A DNA stretch of 64,000 nucleotides from Trichoplax adhaerens (taxonomy: Eukaryota > Placozoa > Uniplacotomia > Trichoplacea > Trichoplacidae): positions 1,353,328-1,417,327 of the forward strand of contig NW_002060948.1 in the NCBI RefSeq assembly GCF_000150275.1. The letters run 5' to 3'. Of this stretch, positions 13,781 to 26,986 are shown one piece after another. A program made the position numbers and the translations under genes. Positions within the stretch are counted from its first letter, which is position 1; the number at the start of each line of letters is the position of its first letter. The notes under the pieces are model-generated. The model had not been told where the DNA came from, did not search any database, and was given only the letters and a program-made list of their open reading frames with translations.

Positions 13781-15310
13781 CAATTATCTTAATAAATAGC
13801 ATCAAATTTCTTTTCAATCATTATGCTATAGACAGTATTTTAAATATTTTACACAATAAGATTAAATAAAATGGTTAGGCTAGGAGAATAGAAAATTATT
13901 ATTGTTATATACATATACACACACTCGATAGATATTAAAAATTGAAAATTGCTGATTGATCTATTGTAGGGATTTAGCCCAGAGCTGATGAAAGAGAATA
14001 TTAGATTTCCTTCTTCAGATAAAGAATTAAAATGAAAATGAAATAATTAATTGGAAGCATAAGAGATATTCCGTTACAATAAATATACCAGCATTAATAT
14101 TATTGGCTAGTGAATATCATTAGTGTCGTTAGAAATGAATTTAGAAATCGAAAGAAAAAAAATGTGTACTATATAATATCTTGACTAATATAGTTATAAG
14201 TTAAAAAATTGCTGGATAATAAAAATATCGATATTATCCAAAATAGACCTTCAAACCTAAGGCAGACATTTATAAACAGTATTACAACAACATAGACCAG
14301 CGCAATTTTGGATCACAACATGATTTTTGCAATTTAAAATCTTAATAGTCATTATCAATATTATCCAAAACGTGCCTTAAAGTCTGGGGAAATAAATAAT
14401 ATTACTTGAACTAATATAATTATAAATTAGATAATCATTGAAAACGAATCTTGAAAATGGAGAAAAATATAGATTGTGCAGATCAATGAGACGAACGTAA
14501 TTATAAAATAGAGAATCATTCTCTGTTATTTGATAATCAATATATCGAATTGATCTAAAATGAATCTTAAAATCAAAGGAAGACATACGGCGCAATATAA
14601 TATACTAATACAATTGTAGGTCAAGAATCGCTTTCTATAAAGAAGTGATTTATTTGTTATGGTAACATTAACTTGATTATATAATAATTAATATGCCACA
14701 TGGAAATTTACACGCCAATTATTATTGATCATAGCTTATAATTACATCCTATCAGGCAGATCTATTATCGCAATATGAATCAAGCTGAGCTATAAAGGTA
14801 ATAATGTATAGATAAAATTATATTTGCTGCTAGATAATGACATAACCAAATATTTGGCAAGTATCTATAATATGTCTCCTTGCTACTTGATCAATTTATT
14901 TTATTCAATCCCTTGCCATACCGAGGCAGAATAGCTAAACAATACTTTTTAAATAGTAACTATAACTATATCCTACTCTATTATAAAGCAAATTGATTCA
15001 TTTGGAAACGATAATTAGACTAGCCATGATGTAGCCCTGTTCACAGTCCATGATAGCAATATGTATTAGTTTCAGTTAATTACAGTAGTAATTGAAGTAC
15101 GGTAGCATTAAGAAGTAAAATAGTCTACTATGCTTATGATCTTGTGCCAAATTAGATATTTACTCAACTTTAATAACTCAGATTATGAGTTAGACGATTG
15201 CGAACCTAAGGGGTTGTAAACCCGAGCACTAAACAACGGTAATCCGTTATCAGTATACCATTAAGTTATAATGGGGGAATATCGAAATAGGACAAAGAAA
15301 AACAATCTAA

Positions 15311-15350
15311 ACGCAAATAAAATTTACTAAACACAAATAAAATTTACTAA
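15311..15350. repeat. 20-bp unit repeated twice
   Basis: The unit ACGCAAATAAAATTTACTAA is followed at once by ACACAAATAAAATTTACTAA, one substitution apart. A small recent tandem duplication. Confidence 0.8.
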
Positions 15351-16959
15351 AGACCATCTATATGTAGCCATTATCTAGTCTTAATTATTGTTTATAACAC
15401 CTGTATAGCCATCTATTTTCTCAACTGACTCAACCGTCATCGGCATTTTGCAGAAGTACGTAAATTCGTTAAAACATTATTCCTAATACTCCAAATGAAC
15501 CGAAAACGAAATTTTAGTACACCTATAAAATTTATGAGAAGGGTATTAACTTGAAAACCAATACAAATCAATCAAAGGGAATAAACATCATTCGTATTTA
15601 ACTTCTGCCCTAAGGCTTCATCATTGAACAATGCCGACGCAAAATGCAATAATGCCTTGCTTGATCAATGGTTAATTTACCTCACCAGTAGAACGAGATT
15701 ATTTACAATCTTCTATCTATTCTTGTCAAGCTATACTTTTTATCAGCAATTATAAAGGACTTGAGCTTTGAAATAGAGATAGAATGGCCATAAGCATTAA
15801 GAAAAGCAATTTCAACAAGATAAAAAACATACGTACGTAAGATGATCATAATAGATGCATTAATTCGCAGTAGGAAATGTCCCAGCATGACAACACGTTA
15901 CAAATTAAACTGTATACAGGAATTATGGTTCGGGGATTGTTATTCTAATGAGGCTAATTCAACAGACTTATTGTCTGTTCGATTCAAATAAGAACTAGAA
16001 AATATCAGGACATCGCGAATAAGATAGAGAAAGGGAAAGCAATTCTAAGTATAATTTTTTTTAATCAAAGATCCAAAAGGTAGACCGCTGTGATTAGGAT
16101 AATTTTACTCATATACTATCATTTCTCGCTTTCCTATAAATTTGCTAAAGCCTATCGGGATTTTAAGTGTTTCATCCTACCAATAAACGGGTTGCTACCG
16201 ATACTAAATTGCATCAACTGGTTTAAATTATCATCTTTGTCAATGTAATATTACTGCTTTCTGTCTCTTAAATTAATTATATGATATCTTTATTTCATAG
16301 AGTATTCATCGGCAGTGGAATAAACTCTTATTTACAGCATCATTAACATATCGTTGCCAAATCAACTCTTTTTTACTGAATCTGCTACCTCTGCGTAAAA
16401 CTACCGTAAAACACTTAAATCATTATTTTCATTAAGATATAATTTTTCTTTTCTTTCATTGTTTTAGCAATGTCTTTCTTTTAGTATGCTATCGCCGTTC
16501 CCTAAAGAAGATTTTCCCTTCTACCTACCTGATGATACGTAATATTTAAATTAATTCTACAAATATTGTTTTGTTATTGCTCTTTTCTTTCAGTAGATGA
16601 GAAATCCAACATGTGACATTTAAGTTAATTGTCTTTAATAGAATAGATTCGCCATGATTATATAAATCAAGAGTATGAACAGCAGCTTTGTTTCTATTTT
16701 GTTGCAATCCTTAATGGATTATAAACTACATTTATTGTTTATTATGTAGCACATAACAACAATAATATTTAGACGCATCCAACAGCATTCGTGAAGTTAA
16801 AATATAGAGCAATGAATGGCATCAATGTGTTAAGCCGATCGTTACAAGGCATACCGCATCATGAGTGTTTCTAATTGTAATCGTCAAGTTGTGCGTAACT
16901 GTAGTAAAGGTTGCGGTAAATTCAATCAGTATAGATATTTCTACATAGTCAACTTACGG

Positions 16960-17660
16960 TATCTTAGGATAAATATCTGACAGTAATTTTGTATGAACAG
17001 TATGCTTTCTATAATGCTATGTATGGTAAGTATCTAAGGAAATTATACTTGGAAATTAAATAGTCAAGTAATGGCATGATTGCCTACGTTAATAAAATGA
17101 TTATTTTATGACAGTGTTTAACGATTCTACGTTGTTAGATAGGAATATAGGATGCTCGTATTACTCTAGTAATATATATAAACAATTCTAAATAGTGACA
17201 ATGGCCTTTAACTGGATCTAGGATAAACATTTGACAGCTATTTCGCAAATAGTATGCATTCTATATTGCCATGTATAGTAAGTGTCTAAGGAAATTACAT
17301 TTAAAAATTAAATAGTCAAGTTATGGCACGATGGCCTATGGCATCAAAATAATTGCTTTACGATAGCATTTAACGATTCTACGCTATAAGATAGGAATAT
17401 AGGATGCTCTTATTACTCTCTAGCAGTATAAACTATTTTAAATAGTAATAATGCGCTTTTACTAGAAGTTTGATAGACTCCTTGATAAAATTACTATAAA
17501 GAGGATGTGGTTACCATTATTCAATTTGAAATATCTCTAATATGACAGACTTATTGTGAAGTGGAATGTAGGTATAAATATGCTAGAAAGCTCGATCAAA
17601 AGTAAATAGATCAATATTATAGTGCGATAGCCTACACGAATAAAGTGATTATTTTAAGAT
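16960..17660. repeat. tandem repeat, two copies of about 252 bp plus a decayed third
   Basis: Copy 1 (about 16960-17212) and copy 2 (about 17213-17460) share ordered blocks: AGGATAAATATCTGACAG, CAGTATGCTTTCTAT, AAGTATCTAAGGAAATTA, AATTAAATAGTCAAG, TTTAACGATTCTACG and GATAGGAATATAGGATGCTC. The CTAAGGAAATTA block is offset by 252 bp. A weaker third copy appears at about 17580-17690 (GCCTAC..AATAAAGTGATTATTTTA). No coding frame is conserved between copies. Confidence 0.65.
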
Positions 17661-20019
17661 GTTATTTAATGAAACCGGGGCAGGGATTGGAATACAGTAT
17701 GTCGCTGTAACATGTACCGTTTTAGTAAATTGTAATTTATTCCGAGTAAAAGGTAATTCATTTTCATGGTTAAGTTATGGCCATCAGACATTTTACTAGT
17801 GTTAATAACACAAGGTGAGAGTATGGATCTAAAAGCTTCATATAACGTGAGAATTAGCAACGATAACAAACGACAATACTTTACGAACTCATGGATTATT
17901 GTTTCTACGAATTACTACAATATTTATAAGACTAATCTCAAGCAATTTATGGGCTTAATATTTGCTAGCACACCCTTCACTCCTAATACTTGCCTAGTCT
18001 ATACTTGCGCTTCTTACTTTAGTATGTACTGAAAAGTACACACATGGATAAAATTATTTTAATATAATAGATTTCACATACGTCTATTATACTTGCCTAT
18101 ACGAAATACTATAAATACGGTACCAAAGTATTGCACTTATCAGAAAGTAAATTACGAATCTGTTCGATTGATATTATATCTTATTTAATAGTTAATTACA
18201 GTAGCAAATTAGGATAGTATATAACACTTAAAGTAGTACTTTATTCTATTTCTATCGTTATCAGGTTATAGTTGTTATAATGTCAGTAATTGAAGTTATT
18301 AGTTAGAAATCGATATCCATATACCTGCATAATGATTTAAACTATAAATATTTGCTAGAATAATCCTGTTACTTTGCTGACAGTGATCTTGTAGTTCATT
18401 CTTTCATTCATTCCCTACAACCTCATACTAGCCCAATTTCTACAGTGAAATTCTACTAGAACTGAAAAATTAGTAAATTTTAGCTAGCAATTCCATAAAT
18501 AGATTGCTTTTCTATTTTTGTGTTTTCGTCAGGCAATATCGATCTGAATTTTCCAGTTGTTCGGTTCAATAAAAAAATGATACAATCTATGATAGATTCG
18601 CTACTAGAGTATTCAACCAGAAGTCACCACGTAGTCTTGGTACTGAAGGACATTGAGAGTAATTCATAGCAATTTTACGGATTTATATACTTGATAAGTT
18701 TTACTCCCTTCTAGACATAAAGCACGGTATCGGTTAAACTGGTGATTAAATCAGGTTTGACAAGCAACCTATTTGATGGCAGATACAGTCGTATAATTTT
18801 CGCTCGGCTATTGCATCCAATGATAGTTCTAAAATTCAAGATTATAATTGAATTATTGTAAACTTATGGGAAACTAATTGCAATACCATACCATCAAAAA
18901 ACTGATAATCGAATTGTAACATTATTTATATGAAAACTTATGTTGAGCGGTTTTAGTTTATTTTACCCCATGACAGACACAACGTCCAATAGAAATATGA
19001 ATTAGTTAAATAATCGTAGAAGCAGTTAATACATGTGCGTCATCATTAATAACAAGAGATTTAATACCTTCAAAATTATTAATATAATATTGATAATATT
19101 ATATTTAACACTAAGGCTAAATTTATATATTACTGTTGATGAATAGCCGAATTAAAACATTTTATACATTAAAAAATAGCAAATTATGAAATCAATAACA
19201 ATACCACGGTAAGAGTTTTAAGAATGTAATATTATTACAATTAATTAATAAAATATCAGATAAAAATAAACTGGAGCAATCATGTCCATGCAATGTAACG
19301 TAACCTTTCTATCACTATACAGAATATATATATACAGTTGCAATATTTTGTAGTTACTAACAATACGCAGTATAAATCCAGCTATTTCACCGTTATTATT
19401 ACAATTTCATTTCTTGCAATACATTACTATTGACTTAACTTAGTTAACTATTAAATACCTAACAGCACTAATAAGCTGTCATGGCTGGTTTCTAGCAACA
19501 TAATTAAATAGAATATATTTAGGATTCATAAAATCTTAAATATAGAATTTTGCTTGTTACCAACATTATTGTTGTACAGTATATCTAAGGTATCGTTAAT
19601 AAATCTTTTACGAAATGAAATCTGAAATACAGGTACTTTATGTAAGATCTCAATTACTTACTCATATGCTACTACTCCGCATGGATCACTACTAATAATA
19701 CTACTACTGACCTATTACTAAATCTCTGATGTAATGATATACGAACAGATTGAGCAAGTAAAATTTTTGCATTCTTGACATGATCCTATAATATTTCTCA
19801 ATCCATTTAAAAATAACACAAAGCACTCCCTAGGATTTCTAAATTCTAGCATAAAATAATCACAATAAAATAATACAGTTTCAGAAATGCAGCCGAATTA
19901 GAATACTAAGATATATTTGCCAACATTGGCTGCACTTAGGCAATAACATATACTGTAGAAAAATCCCTTTCGATATAGGAGGGTTAAAGTTGAAATGATA
20001 AGACTCCACACCATTTCCT

Positions 20020-23000
20020 TTACAAACACACCCAATCACTCTCATCGACGTCTATCTCGTTATCTAATGAATGACGCAGAATGTCAATTTCACGACGAAT
20101 TAATATTCCATCCTTATCAATACCCCACAATTCATCTAACGGCGTAGCAGAAACTCTGCTAACATTTCCAGGCACTTTTTTCCAATAATCACCAGCGATA
20201 TTATTTGGCGTAATTCCATAGCGACAGATCAAGCTACCATCGGGACAAATGGCCCATATAAACCGGTTACTGATAGTTAGGGCCACAGCTGAAGCTCCTA
20301 TTTTAACATACATAAATGACTGCTGTATTACAGAACTCTAGTTATAACTATCATAATAAATGATAACATATTAAAATTGATTACAAATCAAATTTAGGAT
20401 CGATAATTCTTACCTTGCACTTGCTCCCATGATTCTCCTATCGGAAATTCAGGTCGAATGCCAGTACGTACATAAATATTATTCTTATTATCGCACGTCC
20501 ATACCATCCAATCTCCAGGACTTGTGTATATTTGTACAAAATGACAGCTATGTGGCAATTGACTGTCAACTGGTATCCAAGCTGGTGTTGTAGAAATGGA
20601 TGCTTGTAAATCAGCAACTCCAGTTCGATACCAAATACATCCATTAATATCAACGGCCCATACACTAAAAATTCCGCAAGAGACACTAACCATGGGGACA
20701 TTGCCTAATTGAAAAAGATCCACGATATTCCATTCATCGCCTTGCCGATAGTGTTTCGTAATGTTCTTTCTTACTAATAATTTCCCATCTTTACTAATAG
20801 CCCAAACACCTTCAGCAGACGAACAGATTTCTTTAATCGAAATTGGTGCCTTAATATTACTTAGCCTATTTTGGCCTAGAAAGATAAATTTAAGAGTCAG
20901 TTATTTTAATATTATATCACTATTATTAAAATTTTGTTAATTAAAATGATATCAGTTTCATACGCGTGGTTTATTAATTCGATTATACCGTCAATTGTAA
21001 AAACTTCATCACTTTGTTGCACCACCCAAATTAGACCAGCATCATCGCCATAAGATGATGCCGACACTAACTTAAAGGGAGTTGACTTTGCAACTCCAAC
21101 AAGATTCGATGGTCCCCAAAATGTTCCAGTTAAATTTCCATGTGCAATATACATGTTATTATTATAGCTTAGGACACATAGGCCGGAACCAGGTGTACAG
21201 ACAACAGCTTTCGCTTCATTCTTTTTGGCAAAAGTAGATATGATTGTATTTATTATAGATGCTTCCTGGTTCACTTGATAGGTTCCAAAAGAAATTTGAT
21301 ACCATTTATTTTCGCCAAATGGATTTTCAGCCGTAACACCTTTACGATAGTAAATGTCACCGTGGCAATCAATAACCCAAGCGAGTCGGCGTTTGAAGTC
21401 TTTCAAACTGATATAGGTTACCTTCAGGTTTGATAATTTTGCCCATGAATCGCCGACGAGAACATCCGGTGTTACATTCAATCTTACCATGATGTAACCA
21501 TTTCGATCAATTGCCCAAACAATATTATTGTTGCAAGCAACCATAACAACACCGGTTTTCGTGGGAACTCTATTCCATAAAACGCCACCAGGTTGTAAAT
21601 CCGAAATACCTAGTCTAACAAGGCAAAGATGCTTTCGTGTAGCAGCCCATGCACAACCATCACTAAGATCAAGTTGCGTAATTGAATCGATATCATCTGT
21701 TAAGAATGACCACGCCTTTCCAATTGGTACGCCTGGCCTAACAATTCCGGTCCGATAACCCACTTTTCCACGACTTGTAACACACCAAATAGTGTCACCG
21801 CTAACGGAAGTAGCAATTTGAATAGCATTTCCATCTATTCTATGCCATGTACGATTTGCAGCATCTGTGGGCATGTAGTAAATACGTTCACTTTTATCGC
21901 AACACCAAATCAAGCTATTTGATGACGTAATGTAATTCATAGGTGCGAAAGTTTGCTCCAGATAGTTTCCTCCTGGCCCAGGATATTCAGACCAAGTATC
22001 GGCAATAGAAGGAACTGAAGATGAAGCAATATTGTGTTCACTTTGCGGACTTTCCTTCGGCCTTGCGATAGCTGTATTTTCCTTATCCTCACGGGGGCTT
22101 CCAGCGCTGATAATATCAGGCTGCTGTTTTACACTTTCATCGCTTTTATCCTCCTTAACACTTGTATCAGTATTAATTGTTGCAGTACTCAGTATCACGT
22201 TGCTGCAATCATCTGCATCCAAAGTAATATTACGTTCTGGAGCTTCAGCTTCAGGGGAACTACGTGAATCTATGATATCGTAAGTATTAGCTATCGCATT
22301 ATTCTCTGATAGATTATTATCTTCGGTCGATTCTTTCTTTATCGTAGCTAAATCTTCATCATGATCTTTGTTACATACTTTCGACTGTAATTCCTTATCA
22401 GAATGTGTCTTCATAACTTCTGTAGTACTTGCATTCTTATCGCAAGATAGGGGGTTTACTTCAGCGGTTATACAATAATTATCGTTGTTATCAACCATTT
22501 GAGAAACAACATCGATAGATAAATGAGAATCTGTATCTCGTTTATAGATTTCTTCACGCGATGTAACATTATTTGTATTGCTGAAGTTAGATCCGTCAGG
22601 TTGAGCTAAGTTGCTAAGCTTTGATTCACTTTCTTTAATGTCAATTGGATTTAATTCGTCATCATCTGTAGGCATGTTAACATCCATGATATCGCCTAAC
22701 TGTTTAGTGGTATCATTCAAGTTGTATTCCTCCTCTTTTAAAATATCACTAACACTGGTTTCCATTATTTGCAAATTTTTACTGATGTTGTTTAATTCTT
22801 CAGTTATACTTAAGGCAGAATTATCTACTGGCAAAACCGTTTCCTTTATCGTAAAATCTTTTTGATTTTCATTTAGTTCTTTGCCCGCTACCTCATCGGT
22901 ATCCGCTTTGTTATTATCGCCATGTTCTTCGTTATCCGTCGTTTCTGAAAATAAAGTCGCAGTTAAATGATGAGGTTCGACAATTGCAAGTCTGTTATTT

Positions 23001-26000
23001 GTTTACCACAGCTAATTAAAAGTAACAGCCTAACTTTAGCTAAATATGGCAGGTCGCCTTAATGTTAATGTTTGCGCTTTAAAAATTGCACTTATTACGT
23101 AATCAAGAATGATATAAGTTATAATCTATTTACCAGTTGGCTTTCGTTTTATATGTTTCTTCTTCTTCTTTCTGGTAGAATGGTGTATAACAACTTCCTC
23201 TTCGACATTATCTTGAGGTAGTGTTTGGCTAATATTTTGAGGGTATAAGTGAGTGTCCATATCTTTTGATAATGGAGGAACCACGACCGTGGTTGAATTG
23301 GCCTTAATATCATACGCGTATAAAAAAGTTAGCGATATTAAAGTATCTCTTCATAATAACATACTAATAACAGCTTTTGATAGAGTTAACCGGCTAAATA
23401 TAGATATTAGTAAATGAAAGTTGCAACTTACAAAGCCTTCAGTTGATTGCTCTTTTGATTTATGATGAGTAAATATAGAAGCAATTTTTTTCCCTATAGG
23501 AACATGTTCTTCCGTTATTCCAGAATCTTTGTCTTCAGGAATGTTACTGGTAGCAGGTGGTAAGATGGTATGTTCTTCCACAGGAGGAGGGGAGCGAGGT
23601 ACTTTTAAATATGGCAAGTTATTGAAAAGAAATATTAACGTAAATAATGCAACAGTAAATTTGTCTTATATTATCAATTGCAAAGACTTAAAATACGTGT
23701 ATTTTAGTTTCCATTACCCACAGAAACGGAAGATGCCAGAGAAAGCTTTAACAACGGTTTTTCATTTCCAATTCGCAATAAGTATATATCTGTGTCCGTT
23801 AAAGCTACATCAATGATGTTTCCGACATCAATACTACCACCAACAATGACTTGTTTTAGGGGGTCGATGATCCATAAATAGTGACTATACCAGATACATA
23901 GATACTGATTGTTGAATTTACGAACGAGCCCAAATTGTAAATTCTGCGTTATAGGATTTTAATGATGTTTTATGGTTAAAATGATACTTGTAGTGAAATT
24001 TTCTATTACAGTGATTCAAAGCAAATACTATTAGGTAATGTTACAACCTCTTCGTAATCAGTACTGGTCGGTAAGGAAAAACAACCCAGCATTGCAATTG
24101 GTGGATACATTCCTTTTATAATTGCGTCTTTAAATATCATGGTTGTTTGGACTTTTCCTTGAACATCTGCCTTCCATAATCGTAGACCTGGTCTACATGC
24201 ATAGATACTGATTTGATCATCATTGGTCCATAAACATGCGCCTACATCTGCGGGTCTAAAATTATTAATTGCTCACTTTAACAAGTATAAAGATCGTTGA
24301 ATTTGCAAATTTTGGGTCGTGTGTAATGAATGATAATTATCTTCATTAAAAATAAAAATAATATTTACGATTTTCGAGGTTTTGAACCAACTTGCTGTAT
24401 GACAATTTCCTTTGATTTGGGATCACAATTACAAATGAAGCATTTCATCTTTGATGAAACGACTAAGTAATTGTTTAAGAAATCAAGCTGACAGATTCCG
24501 GAATCTTCATGAATTAGGACACTAGATCTCAGTTGTCGCTAGAACACAGCAAAATTCATTTTAAAAAAGTTTTAAAATATAGCACAACATCTTCAAATTC
24601 GTATAGTAAGTATCTTTACCTGTTCAAAATCGATCAAAGTGACAGATACTTTCCCCGAGGCGTCACCGGTAAAAAGTCGCTTGCCGTTTGGAGACCATAT
24701 CATGCATTTTATATTTGCAACATGGCTAGATTCAATCGATTTCTTTACAAGCTGAAACAATTTTTTTTGAGTATTATTGATTTAATTCTGAGCTAATTAT
24801 GTTGTACAATCGACTAAAATTCTACTTTTTATATTTTATGGATTTATTAAAAATTGTTGAAGGTATTGAAATTGAATTGTTGGACAGACCATAGACAATG
24901 TTTACTAGTATAATATTTAGCATAAATATTGCTATTAACCTCCGTAACATTATCTCTAGATATCCGTAACTTGAACACTACCAACGTTCCTTTGTTACTA
25001 CCGCAAGCTAGGTAATCATGAGAATTTTGCATGGCAAGACAAGTAATTTCATGCTTTCGGTTCTGATTAAAGATAATGCCAATGTATAATTAATAAAAGT
25101 CAACGTTATGACCATCAATAGCAGTTATAAGCATCCTACACGGGAATCGTTACGCATTTCAAATCAAAGGTAATATCAGCTTGGTATGCCGTAGATATTC
25201 ATCTGTTAATAACTGTATAACAAGTATGCATCATACATAATGTACCTCAGCATGGATCTTAGCCAAGACGCCGTAAAATTTCTCTAGGACGTAGATAACA
25301 CCTAAGTTAGTTCCTATGAAAATGAAACTATCTTTGGCTGTAACTGAGGTTACATGTTGCTGGTATGAGATCAGGCCACTGATAGCCTTTTTAGGTATCA
25401 ATTGCAGTAGTTCGTCCAATGGCTCTAACTCCGACATTATAACATCGCGCCCTGGAACTAAGCCTATGTAATTAAGGTAACATCTTTTTATTACGTGCGA
25501 GAATAAATATTGGCTACTGCTAGTTACATTATCTTACCACACAATCCAAAAATTGTTACAATTTTACTTTATGAGATTTGAAAGTCATCATACTATGCTA
25601 GGAAAGAAAGAGACTAACAATTCTACTATATCGGTATGTCTACGTGAATTTGGGTTACTGAAATAATTATTATACTAGTGTGAATACAATCTATGCGTGT
25701 TAAGTCAGTATCAGATTTGGAGGCTTAAAGGTTTTATGTCATGGAATTGTTAGCCAAGTGTGAATGATCATGATTGTGTACTGTATAGAGTAAAGCATAC
25801 GCGTAAAATATTTAAGATTGCAAAATATGTCGATCCAAATTAAATAAAATTATGATAGTAGCGTACGCGTATATCCTATTTTCATGATGAATTTCTCTTT
25901 TCATCACTTTATTAGAAGGATAGCGTATTCATTTGTGTTGTCTCATTGGTAACGGGAACAATTGTAATAAAATCTATCATCAATTACAACTACGTCTAAA

Positions 26001-26986
26001 TGAATTAATATGCATCTACAAATATCATCCTGTACAGTATTGTAATATTAGCATGTATTCATTTAATCGAATCGATGTCCAATGGCTTCGCTTTCCCTAG
26101 CTAGGTATTTGTTTTCATCTTACTCATTTGCAGAATACGCGTACCGAAATCATCTATCCTTGATACATGCTGTATAATATACAATGTGTAGTCATGAATT
26201 ACAACTATGCTTGCAATATATTGCTAAATAGGAGTGGAAGTTGTTGTAGAGTACAATAAGAATAAGTTACACGTATAAACATTATCTTGGTGCAAAGTGA
26301 AAGCTATCCATTGATAAATCTTTACTGGTACAGTAGAACTACATGATACCACTTCTCTCTCTACAAGTTTTCTATCAACCATACAGTAGCAATTAGCAAG
26401 CGGACAGTGGTTGGTTTGTACTGATCTGACATAGGATTTCTTGCAAGTAAACTTTTGCCGTACTAGCGTTCACTTTGCATTCTACAAATCCCTGGCTAAT
26501 GGTTGTTGTTTAATTCCAAATTTGAATGCCATTCTCATGATCAACGGGGGTGGTTTATCGACATAGCGGGGTAGTCGGCATGATCGCTTTAATGAAATTA
26601 TTACTTTATTAAAGCGATCGAATTATCTCTATGTATAACGCGCAGTGAAAGAAATTGTATACTACGAATTCTTATTGATACTGCTCATGTCCTATTCACA
26701 AGTTTTATTACTCTATGAAAATTTTCTTGCAATGATTAGTACAACTGCTGTGTGTGCCTGGCCTAAGCTACAAGCTTCTTGCTCACAGCGTAGACAGGAT
26801 TCATTAAAAATGAATTTATCGAATGTCAAATGGTCCATCCCAATTGACTCAAGTTATTGTAACAATTGTATTGAATCCTTACCGACTTGATCCCAATCAT
26901 TTCCTAGAATTATATTTTCATATATGACTCAGCATCGAAGTATTCAAGACGAACTTACCGTCAAATGATTCTTCTTCATTCGCCAT
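20020..26986 (-). CDS. TECPR2: tectonin beta-propeller repeat protein 2 (TECPR2), 12 exons
   Basis: TECPR2 is an autophagy and ER-exit/endolysosomal trafficking factor that binds LC3/GABARAP proteins. Exons, in transcription order: 26986-26959, 25457-25246, 25062-24940, 24751-24620, 24538-24369, 24255-24048, 23943-23718, 23601-23432, 23302-23134, 22944-20989, 20875-20414, 20297-20020. All junctions close in phase and give 1377 residues (human TECPR2 about 1411). Residues 1-370 are an N-terminal WD40-type region (WSPNGKRLFTGDASGKV; RPGLRLWKADVQGKV). Residues 370-795 are a disordered Ser/Asp/Glu-rich linker with a Lys-rich patch (RKKKKKHIKRK) also known in vertebrate TECPR2. Residues 797-1377 are TECPR repeats starting at WSEYPGPG, with repeated W-x-V/I-D/C-x-x-G units and GDYWKKVPG near the end. 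The chain ends in DESDWVCL, a LIR-type motif where human has DEWEVI. It is head to head with DNAJC17. Confidence 0.95.
26582..26619. repeat. perfect 12-bp stem-loop in TECPR2 intron 1
   Basis: GATCGCTTTAAT at 26582-26593 pairs with ATTAAAGCGATC at 26608-26619 across a 14-base loop. It lies in the first intron of TECPR2. It may be chance in AT-rich DNA, a remnant of a small inverted-repeat element, or an RNA structure. Confidence 0.7.

Larger units (their letters stand above)
11811..20019. other. gene-free AT-rich region with several old duplications
   Basis: No gene could be assembled from splice sites and open frames. It contains the tandem duplications near 13590-13780, 15311-15350 and 16960-17660 (listed separately). 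The DNA is very AT-rich with scattered short hairpins. The right end is the 3' flank of the minus-strand TECPR2 gene. Confidence 0.55.

Noticed and set aside
15175-15280. tRNA-like region with two adjacent hairpins and a GGTTCG string on the minus strand
   Set aside because: The hairpins GGGTTGTAAACCC and AACGGTAATCCGTT have loops of 3-4 bases, not 7, the T-arm stem does not pair, and no acceptor stem closes the fold.
20438-22283. Several open frames on both strands overlapping the large TECPR2 exons
   Set aside because: They are shadows of the TECPR2 reading frame in other phases.
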